DNA of 9,003 nt from Planctomycetaceae bacterium (lineage in GTDB: Bacteria; Planctomycetota; Planctomycetia; Pirellulales; Thermoguttaceae), in the NCBI GenBank assembly GCA_031283825.1, contig JAITAZ010000621.1, positions 1 to 9,003 of the forward strand, in the 5' to 3' direction. Within the stretch, counting starts at the first letter, position 1. Every line of letters starts with the position of its first letter. Shown here piece by piece: positions 1-6,525 of the stretch. Below the pieces are notes generated by a model, which worked only from the letters and a program-made list of their open reading frames with translations, was not told where the DNA came from and did no database searches. Position numbers and translations under genes: made by a program.

Positions 1-35
1 GGATTCGACAATAATTAAAATCAATTCAGATTTAC

Positions 36-75
36 CGTCGGCTAACGCCGACGCGACCTTTCGGCGAAAGGTCGC
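36..75. repeat. Two abutting perfect hairpins (REP/BIME-like palindromes)
   Basis: The first hairpin has a 7-bp stem, CGTCGGC (36-42) and GCCGACG (47-53), around a TAAC loop. The second has a 10-bp perfect stem, GCGACCTTTC (53-62) and GAAAGGTCGC (66-75), around a GGC loop. They share base 53 and are GC-rich inside AT-rich surroundings. No T-run follows, so an intrinsic terminator for an upstream gene is less likely than a dispersed palindromic repeat of the REP/BIME kind. The base pairing is read directly; the repeat-family assignment is inference because only one copy is visible. Confidence 0.6.
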
Positions 76-149
76 CTACCTGTCTGGAGTAGCAAGTGCT
101 TAACATGAGCTATTAAAAAATCACGTGATGAAAATTATTTTCTCTGGTC

Positions 150-178
150 TTTACTCGACTGATCTTTTTTGTTACAAT
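150..178 (+). promoter_or_regulatory. Possible sigma70-type promoter of the HzsA-like gene
   Basis: TTTACT (150-155) and TACAAT (173-178) are separated by 17 bases and match the -35 and -10 consensus at 4 and 5 of 6 positions. If used, the transcript would start near 185 and carry a leader of about 140 bases that includes the direct repeats at 198-272 and 275-314. Such matches are common by chance in AT-rich DNA, so this is only a candidate. Confidence 0.25.
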
Positions 179-197
179 ATTTATTCGATCTTCAACC

Positions 198-272
198 TTC
201 AAGTCTAATTCTCACTTTTCGAGTCTTGAGTCACAACCTTCGAGTCTTGATTTTCTAGCTATTGAGTCTAAT
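198..272 (+). repeat. Four 12-mer direct repeats, 20-22 nt apart
   Basis: Copies start at 198 (TTCAAGTCTAAT), 218 (TTCGAGTCTTGA), 239 (TTCGAGTCTTGA) and 261 (ATTGAGTCTAAT). The two middle copies are identical, and all four share the core AGTCT. A weaker relative (TTCGATCTTCAA) starts at 184. Spacings of 20, 21 and 22 bases are close to two turns of B-DNA, as expected for an array of protein-binding sites on one helix face. The array sits directly upstream of the HzsA-like gene, so a regulatory role is plausible. A transcribed RNA element or slippage-derived repeat is the alternative. Confidence 0.5.
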
Positions 273-274
273 TG

Positions 275-314
275 TAAACCTTTAACCTTTAACGTTAAAT
301 TTAAACCTTTAACC
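275..314 (+). repeat. TAAACCTTTAACC direct repeats before the first gene
   Basis: The 13-mer TAAACCTTTAACC occurs perfectly at 275-287 and 302-314. A partial overlapping copy, AACCTTTAAC, lies at 284-293. The second copy ends 12 bases before the start codon at 327, in the place where a Shine-Dalgarno sequence would normally be, and no purine-rich ribosome-binding site is present. Function is unknown; it may be simple slippage expansion. Confidence 0.5.
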
Positions 315-326
315 CTAATTTCAAAA

Positions 327-3300
327 ATGAAAAGAATATTTGTAACAAAAATGTTATTCGATAACGTTTGTCGAATTTTAGCCGCGATTACTTGCCTTTT
401 ACTGATTTCAAATATCCAAACAGATCAATCAGTAAATAATAAATCATTATCCGGCGCAGAAATTTCTCGATCTGTAATTTATCCAACTAAAGAAAATTCT
501 CAATTTGTAATTCACCCCAATAAAGAAAATTACCTCGAATTTAAACCTACAATCGCAAAATTCGTTAAACTTAATTTGTCCCGCGATAAAACAAATTGGG
601 GTCCTTGCATCGATGAATTACTCGTCTTCGGAACAAAAGAACCTCACAAAAACCTCGCAGCTTCCAGCAACGGCTCAAAAGCTTACGCCTCAAGCTGCAT
701 CGACGGATACGCCCTCCACCGAATCTGTTACCTCAACGACTCCAATTACGGCAACAATAACTCATGGATCGCAAATCAAAACGATCCCTCGCCTTACGTC
801 ATTATCGAATTGCCTAGCCCCGAAACACTCAACGCCATAGCACTTTCCCGCGATATGTTCAATAATTACAACAACGGCACACCTGTCAATATAGAAATCC
901 TCCTCTCTAATGACGGCTCAAATTACACTCCCGCAAACGAAATCAAATTGACTCATCGCCCATCTTTAATTCACACCCACCATCCACCCGTCAAATTTTA
1001 CGAAACCCGCTTGCCACCACCACCGCCAAGTCTCGCCGAAACACAAGAATCAAACACTAAACCATTCTACCTGCCACAAAATTGGCCCGTTGATAATTTC
1101 GGCTTCAAAAATCTCGCTCTCAATCCCAAAGCCTCAATAAAAACTTCATCAAACCAAGATCAAGCAAAAAAAATGATCGACGGTAAATTCAGAGCAGACG
1201 ACGGAATGGATACAATCAACGACCCAACTTATAACCCGTCAATCGGTTGGAACTCAAACTCGCCGCGCAGCTGGGTCGAACTCGATCTCGGCGAAATATA
1301 CAGTATATACTGCGTCGCATTCGAAACACTCGCCGACGCTCTCGACGAATACGAAATTTTCGTCGCAACCAAACACGACGATAATATTAAATCACCTGTC
1401 TGGAAAAAAGTCGCTCCAACCGATTGGTTTCCGCCAGTCGATTATCGTACAGAATTTCACTTCACGCCAACAGACGCAAGATTCGTCAGACTAGAACTCG
1501 GTCGCCGCTCGTTTATCAACTCCGCAGCAATCGACGAACTCGAAGTTTTCGGACGAAAAGAAAAAATTAAACCACACGAATTAAAACTAAAAAATATTCA
1601 CGAACAACAAAGACCAAAAACAATCGTCAACGCAAATAAACAAATCGACGAATGGAAAACATCACTCGTCGATGAAGAATTCGCTTGGATGAAAGCTTTC
1701 GGCTTTGCAAATATCGACCCGCGCAAAACTCGAAGCTACTACCCCGCAAAAATTCACGCCAATAGATTGCCCGCCGATTACTCAACTCTAGTAAAACCTC
1801 AACCCAATTCCTACAACAACCTAACACTCGACGGCGATCTTAAAGAATCAATTTGGTCAAACGTTTCCGCAACTTCCGTCTATGCCGCAAAACCTGAATC
1901 ATTCCAAAAAGGCGCAGCGTCAAAATATGTCTGCCGCGCATTTCAAAGCGATGATAAACTTTACGTCTCCATTATCACAAACCGACTCTTAAGCCGATGC
2001 GTCATGTCAATCGAAACCGCGTCCGTAAAAGGCGCGGCGTATATCAACGACGACAATAAATTTGTCTGGAAAGAATTTACAAAAAACGGAGAATCAAAAA
2101 ATATCCCAATCGAAGGCGGATATAAAATTTCAACTCTCGACGACGGACGAAATCGCACCGGAATCGAATTCGCAATCCCGCTCGAAACACTCAAAGATTA
2201 CGAAAAAGGACTCGCCGTTTACGCCGGAATCGGCGGAAAATATACCGCGTCTGGAGTTCGCACTTACTTTTATCTCGACGACGTCGCGATTGTCCCGATG
2301 CGTTACAATCTGCTCAAATTAAATCTCGACAATAATAATAACGTCAACAACTCGCAACAAAATAATTCGCAACAACAAATCAATCGACCGATTTTTGCCG
2401 TCAAGTTGGTTAATCATTCGGACAAAACAATCGACGTCGGAAATATCGATACGACAACCGCGCCGGTTTTATCGCACGACGGTAAAATCGCGATCAATTC
2501 TCCATTCAATCGACGTCAGCAAGATAGCGAGTCGATAAGTATTCAACCTAATAGTTCCGTTAATCTTACGATTCCGGCAGATTGCGGCGAACTTGGCGCT
2601 CAACGGCTTTGTTTGTTCGATATTGCAGGAAGACAATATCGCGTTTTTCTCTCTCATTATGACCCGTTGACTCGCGTTATGAATCAGCTCGATGGAATTT
2701 TCGTTACGATAAATAATCGTCTGTCAGAGCAAAATGAATTTTCGGATCAAAAATTAAAATCGAAGATATTAGATTTTCAATCGAAAAATAAATGGACGCA
2801 AGATTACATTATCGTTACAAAAAATCAGCCGGATGAAGCGGAGAATTTTACGGTCGAGTCTGATAACGAATCATTTGAACCAATCGACGATGAATTTAGT
2901 TCGCCTGAATATCGCGAGCGTTTTTTGGCGGCGCGTCAGTTGAAGCGCGAGGTATTTTTTGCCGATCCTGAATTGCGTCATATTGGACGAATTTTATTCG
3001 AGCAACGTTTTCCGCTTAATCCGTCTCATAATTACAGTCATTATTTTGATTCGATTTGGGGAACGGGCGGAGGAATTTATATTTTGAATATTCCGAAAGA
3101 GGAAGGTCGATTTGTCCCTGAAAAATCAACGCTGAAAGAACTTTTTGCGAGTACGGGAATGGCTCGTCAACCGGCGGTGAATTTTGACGTAAGTAAAATT
3201 TATTTTTCCAACAGACGTTATCCGTCGGACTATTGGCATATTCTGGAGATGAATCTTGACGGCTCGGATTTGCGTCAAATTACGGACGGACAATTTCATG

Positions 3301-4880
3301 ATTTTTGGGCGACTCCTCTTCCAGACGGCGATCTTGCTTTTATAACGACTCGATGTAAACAACGATTTTTGTGTTGGGAGCCGCAAGCGTCGGTGTTGTA
3401 TCGGATGGACAAGAATGGTCAAAATATGAAGCGGTTATCGTTTGCTAATTTGACTGAATTTGCGCCGTCGGTTTCGCGTGATGGGCGTATTCTTTGGACG
3501 AGAAGCGAGTATCTTGACAAGGGCGCGGATTATGGTCATACGCTTTGGTATATTCGACCTGATGGAACGTCGCCGGAGTTGACTTTTGGCAATACTGTTG
3601 TTTTGCCGCAAGGTTATACAAATGGTCGCGAGATACCGGATTCGAATGAAATTATTGCGTGTATGTTTGGGCATCACGGCGACAACAACGGACCTGTAAC
3701 GATTTTAGACATTGATAAAGGTCGATTGAATGCGGCGTCGATAACGAATTTAACGCCTGAAATTCCGTGGCCCGGCAGACCGACGTTTATCGAGACATTC
3801 CGCGAGCCTTATCCGGTGTCGCGTGATTATTTTCTTGTGAGTCATTCTCCGCGAGATCGATTTGCGCTTTATTTGATTGATCGTTTTGGGAATCGCGAGA
3901 TGTTATACATGAATGAGAGGTATGGTTCGATGTGTCCGATTCCGCTTGATTATGTGCAAGCGTCGGCGAAGCCTCCGGTATATAATTCGTCGTTGAATTC
4001 GGAGCTTGTGAAAAGTAATCTTGGCGTTTTTATGGTGGAGGACGTTTACAAGGGAATAGATCATGTAGTGCCGCGGGGCAGTGCGAAATATTTGCGGGTA
4101 GCGCAGGAGGCGCCTCATTTCTTGGAGAAATACGACAATGGAATGTATCGGTCGCATCATATAAATTTCACTGAATTTTATGCGTCTCCGACAGATTTGG
4201 TTCGTGGACCTTTTGGTTGGACGTCTTATGTTGTGAAGGGAGATTTGGGTATAGTTGAGCTTGAGTCGGATGGTTCGGTTGTATTTTATGCGCCTTCTGA
4301 CAAGGTGCTTTTCTTTGAGTTATTGGATGAGAATTACAATGAGATTCAGCGGATGCGAAGTGTTGTTCAATTGCAAGCTGGCGAGAGTAGGAGTTGTGTT
4401 GGTTGTCATGAGGATCGAGCGACGTCTCCGGGCAGAAATCGGACGATTGCGTCGAAGATGACGCCGAAGCAACTGATGCCGTCTCCTTGGGGAGTTGGGG
4501 TTTTTGATTATCAGAAGACGGTTCAACCGGTATTTGACAAAAACTGTGTTTCGTGTCATAGCGAGCAGAATCCGAACAAGGCGAATTTGAGTGGAGTTCT
4601 TGATAAAAATTTCATTCCGAGTTCTTACCGGACGTTGATTAGGGGTGGATATGTTCATCATTTTAATTGGAGTTACACGGCTCAACCTCCTGTCAAGGCG
4701 GAGCCTTATACATTTGGCAGTGTGAAAAGCAAGATATGGACAATTTTAAAAGACAAAAATCATACTGAAGTAAAATTAACGCCCGAAGAAGAACGAGCCA
4801 TAAAATGCTGGATAGACCTTTCATGCCCGTTATGGTCAGACTACACCCAACGCCGATTAAGAGGAAAAAACCAAAAATAA
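327..4880 (+). CDS. Secreted HzsA-like dihaem cytochrome with discoidin and CBM9-like modules
   Basis: This is a 1517-residue exported multidomain protein. A signal-peptide-like segment has its hydrophobic core at about residues 17-30. Next comes an isolated discoidin C-terminal strand motif (79-102, ending IDELLVFG), a discoidin-like module (109-~208), a proline linker (PPPPP, 230-234) and a fuller F5/8 type C module (262-409, ending IDELEVFG). A CBM9/DOMON-like domain begins with LDGDLKESIW (501-510) and runs to about 660, followed by an Asn/Gln-rich linker (~668-688) and an unassigned beta-rich stretch. From about 870 to the end the sequence resembles the hydrazine synthase alpha subunit: beta-propeller-type strands (for example LDGSDLRQITDG near 975) and two c-haem motifs, CVGCH (1357-1361) and CVSCH (1407-1411). 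The usual tail with TPEEERAIKCWIDL follows. The family fold is clear; the reaction is not. Hydrazine synthesis is unlikely, since no HzsBC gene is nearby and the first haem motif differs. The start at 327 places the signal peptide at the N-terminus; ATG 351 is the alternative. Codon use changes strongly along the gene. Confidence 0.9.
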   Translation: MKRIFVTKMLFDNVCRILAAITCLLLISNIQTDQSVNNKSLSGAEISRSVIYPTKENSQFVIHPNKENYLEFKPTIAKFVKLNLSRDKTNWGPCIDELLVFGTKEPHKNLAASSNGSKAYASSCIDGYALHRICYLNDSNYGNNNSWIANQNDPSPYVIIELPSPETLNAIALSRDMFNNYNNGTPVNIEILLSNDGSNYTPANEIKLTHRPSLIHTHHPPVKFYETRLPPPPPSLAETQESNTKPFYLPQNWPVDNFGFKNLALNPKASIKTSSNQDQAKKMIDGKFRADDGMDTINDPTYNPSIGWNSNSPRSWVELDLGEIYSIYCVAFETLADALDEYEIFVATKHDDNIKSPVWKKVAPTDWFPPVDYRTEFHFTPTDARFVRLELGRRSFINSAAIDELEVFGRKEKIKPHELKLKNIHEQQRPKTIVNANKQIDEWKTSLVDEEFAWMKAFGFANIDPRKTRSYYPAKIHANRLPADYSTLVKPQPNSYNNLTLDGDLKESIWSNVSATSVYAAKPESFQKGAASKYVCRAFQSDDKLYVSIITNRLLSRCVMSIETASVKGAAYINDDNKFVWKEFTKNGESKNIPIEGGYKISTLDDGRNRTGIEFAIPLETLKDYEKGLAVYAGIGGKYTASGVRTYFYLDDVAIVPMRYNLLKLNLDNNNNVNNSQQNNSQQQINRPIFAVKLVNHSDKTIDVGNIDTTTAPVLSHDGKIAINSPFNRRQQDSESISIQPNSSVNLTIPADCGELGAQRLCLFDIAGRQYRVFLSHYDPLTRVMNQLDGIFVTINNRLSEQNEFSDQKLKSKILDFQSKNKWTQDYIIVTKNQPDEAENFTVESDNESFEPIDDEFSSPEYRERFLAARQLKREVFFADPELRHIGRILFEQRFPLNPSHNYSHYFDSIWGTGGGIYILNIPKEEGRFVPEKSTLKELFASTGMARQPAVNFDVSKIYFSNRRYPSDYWHILEMNLDGSDLRQITDGQFHDFWATPLPDGDLAFITTRCKQRFLCWEPQASVLYRMDKNGQNMKRLSFANLTEFAPSVSRDGRILWTRSEYLDKGADYGHTLWYIRPDGTSPELTFGNTVVLPQGYTNGREIPDSNEIIACMFGHHGDNNGPVTILDIDKGRLNAASITNLTPEIPWPGRPTFIETFREPYPVSRDYFLVSHSPRDRFALYLIDRFGNREMLYMNERYGSMCPIPLDYVQASAKPPVYNSSLNSELVKSNLGVFMVEDVYKGIDHVVPRGSAKYLRVAQEAPHFLEKYDNGMYRSHHINFTEFYASPTDLVRGPFGWTSYVVKGDLGIVELESDGSVVFYAPSDKVLFFELLDENYNEIQRMRSVVQLQAGESRSCVGCHEDRATSPGRNRTIASKMTPKQLMPSPWGVGVFDYQKTVQPVFDKNCVSCHSEQNPNKANLSGVLDKNFIPSSYRTLIRGGYVHHFNWSYTAQPPVKAEPYTFGSVKSKIWTILKDKNHTEVKLTPEEERAIKCWIDLSCPLWSDYTQRRLRGKNQK

Positions 4881-5384
4881 ATTGTAACCGTTCACGTTCA
4901 AAAGAAAGAAAAAAAAATCCTACGCCCTGAAAGGCATCCCTTTGAAGGTGTTTATTAATTATTTTAATTATTTTTGTATTTATGATTTACTGTTTATTTG
5001 TTATAATTTAATTGTTGTTGTTTTTATTATAAATTTTCTTTTTTATCCATTTAATAAAACGGACTCGCTCTTGGATATGTATGACAAAATATTTTAACGT
5101 TACGAGACTAATGGTGCTTTTGCCTTCTTGTTTGTTAGAAACTCAAGAGATAAAACACATTTCATTTTCTACTGATATTATCCTGTTTTTAATCACGGTG
5201 CAATTTGTAATATTTCACAATATATTTCTCAAGGCGGGGGGACTTGTACTCAATCTTGTTGAAATGATATACTGTTTATTCTATGAATTTCGGCGATTTT
5301 AGAGCGTGCAAGTTGTCGGTTTTAGCTGAAAATTCAAACGATAACATTTTAAAATAATTTATTAAGATAATTACGTAATTTATC
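4881..5384. other. 504-base AT-rich gap without a convincing gene
   Basis: The gap begins with an A-run and then a small GC-richer patch (4920-4950) containing a weak hairpin, AAAGG (4930-4934) with CCTTT (4939-4943). This patch is too weak to call a terminator. The rest is T-rich on the + strand. A 73-codon open frame at 5081-5302 has no recognisable domain, no ribosome-binding site and hydrophobic low-complexity content, so I do not call it a gene. A likely promoter for the ATPase lies at 5244-5273. I see no tRNA or other structured RNA. Confidence 0.6.
5244..5273 (+). promoter_or_regulatory. Possible extended -10 promoter of the KaiC-like gene
   Basis: TATACT (5268-5273) is preceded by TGA, giving an extended -10 (TGN-TATACT). 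TTGTAC (5244-5249) lies 18 bases upstream as a weak -35 (3 of 6). A G-run (5235-5241) sits just before it. Transcription would start near 5280, leaving a leader of about 105 bases before the ATG at 5385. Prediction by consensus only. Confidence 0.35.
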
Positions 5385-6266
5385 ATGAGCAATAATCATC
5401 AATCGACGGGAATAATTGGTTTGGACGAGAAACTTGGCGGCGGTTTTGTGAGCGGCACAATGGCGGTTTTGGTTGGTTCGTCTGGAATCGGGAAGACACA
5501 ATTTGGAATCCAGTATGCAAACGCGGGATTGAATCAAGAGGGTCTGCGCGGTGTATTATTCGATATGGCTTCGCGGGTTGATCCACAAGGACATAACGAA
5601 TACTCGCAAAGAATTTGCAATTGGATATTACGCGAGGAATCATTGGAAACGCGATTTGAACATGAGAAATTTTTTGATTCAAGTAGAGTTGCAGGCGATT
5701 ATTTTCATCCGTTGCGTTATCAGGGCAAGAGGGTAACGAAACGCGATTTAGATTTTGATCAGTGGAATGATTGGAACGCGGAGTTATCTCATAATCTTGA
5801 TTCGACGATTGCGTTTTTTTTCGGACATTTTATTCGCGGCGTGCGTCGTTTTGTTGTTGATGGGATAGAGCCGGTTCAGCGTCAGGGCGAATCAATTCAA
5901 TTTGAGCTTTTGGAGTATATTTATCATCAGATTATACGCAAGGACGCCGAGTGGGTAGCGCGTGATTTATTTAGGCAGAATTATTATTTGTATCAAGAAG
6001 TCGTCTCGAATAATCTTTATCGGAAGGAGGACGTTGGTTGTATGGTTTGTTATACTTCGCCGGAGACGTCGCTTGACGCAATGATTGAAAAACCTCTGGA
6101 CGAAGGCGATTTATTAGCCGGAGCAAATACTATTATTTACATGGGAAAAATAAGGGACGGCGTAAAATTCAAACGCGGAATTTATGTTGCGAAACATCGT
6201 TCCGACAAATGTCCTGACGAAATTTTATTGTATGATATAAATGACAAAGGAATTTTTCTGTTGTAA
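5385..6266 (+). CDS. KaiC/RecA-like P-loop ATPase
   Basis: A 293-residue soluble protein of the KaiC/RadA-like RecA superfamily. The opening TGIIGLDEKLGGGF matches the KaiC pattern TGIPGLDELLGGG. Walker A is GSSGIGKT (31-38). A Walker B-like strand, RFVVDGIEP (155-163), carries Asp159. The end (VAKHRSDK... then LLYDINDKGI, 268-290) matches the KaiC closing motif of Lys-x-Arg-Ser followed by a final beta-strand and Gly-Ile. The segment after the first core strand (GVLFDMASRVDP, 56-67) lacks the Glu-Glu pair that follows this strand in KaiC. Residues ~75-150 form an insertion rich in charged and aromatic residues. A single RecA domain fits the single-domain KaiC-like ATPases common in bacteria and archaea rather than the two-domain clock protein. 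No partner gene adjoins it, so its role (signalling, DNA-related or other) is open. No Shine-Dalgarno sequence is seen before the ATG. Confidence 0.8.
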   Translation: MSNNHQSTGIIGLDEKLGGGFVSGTMAVLVGSSGIGKTQFGIQYANAGLNQEGLRGVLFDMASRVDPQGHNEYSQRICNWILREESLETRFEHEKFFDSSRVAGDYFHPLRYQGKRVTKRDLDFDQWNDWNAELSHNLDSTIAFFFGHFIRGVRRFVVDGIEPVQRQGESIQFELLEYIYHQIIRKDAEWVARDLFRQNYYLYQEVVSNNLYRKEDVGCMVCYTSPETSLDAMIEKPLDEGDLLAGANTIIYMGKIRDGVKFKRGIYVAKHRSDKCPDEILLYDINDKGIFLL

Positions 6267-6310
6267 GATAAAATATAATTATCAATGTAAAAATTATATC
6301 GGCAAGATTT

Positions 6311-6484
6311 CGTAACTATTCAGTAGGATTCTTTTTTAAACACAGATAATCGCGGATAACGCAAATTATTTTAAACGAATGGATTAACTAATTTGCTAAA
6401 TAATTTGTTATTTACAAATCATCATTCATCATTTGTATTTTCTGCGATTATCCGTATTTAAAAATATTATACTGAATAGTTACG
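6311..6484. mobile_element. MITE-like element, 174 bp, with terminal inverted repeats
   Basis: The ends CGTAACTATTCAGTA (6311-6325) and TACTGAATAGTTACG (6470-6484) are a perfect 15-bp inverted repeat. The pairing continues imperfectly inward, so the arms 6311-6366 and 6431-6484 match over roughly 55 bases, including a shared GATAATCGC block. The centre holds two more palindromes: CAAATTATTT (6362-6371) with AAATAATTTG (6398-6407), and TACAAAT (6413-6419) with ATTTGTA (6431-6437). ATTT directly flanks both ends (6307-6310 and 6485-6488), as a 4-bp target duplication would. There is no coding capacity. It lies between the ATPase and the metallophosphoesterase and as RNA would fold into a long hairpin. 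A large bidirectional terminator hairpin is the alternative. Confidence 0.65.
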
Positions 6485-6525
6485 ATTTATCATTTAACTT
6501 TAATTCTGAATTTTAAAAAATTATT

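Noticed and set aside
120..129. 10-bp palindrome ATCACGTGAT upstream of the first gene.
   Set aside because: A single short palindrome without a second site or known matching regulator; expected by chance at this length.
613..840. Thr/Ser-rich open frame of 75 codons inside the first gene.
   Set aside because: An alternate-frame shadow of the discoidin-encoding region; no independent start signal.
4320..4685. 121-codon antisense open frame over the haem-motif region.
   Set aside because: It is Arg-rich shadow coding opposite a clear gene, caused by the G/T-rich codon use of the sense strand.
327..4880. The HzsA-like gene as evidence of anammox metabolism.
   Set aside because: No hydrazine synthase beta/gamma or hydrazine dehydrogenase genes are visible, the first haem motif differs, and the N-terminal modules point elsewhere.
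4921..4950. Small GC-richer patch (CCTACGCCCTGAAAGGC then CCCTTTGAAGG) after the first gene, as terminator or dispersed repeat.
   Set aside because: The best stem is only 5 bp with no T-run, and no second copy occurs in the window; a genome search would be needed.
5081..5302. Open frame of 73 codons between the first two genes.
   Set aside because: No ribosome-binding site, no recognisable domain, hydrophobic low-complexity content in T-rich DNA, and it overlaps the likely promoter of the ATPase gene.
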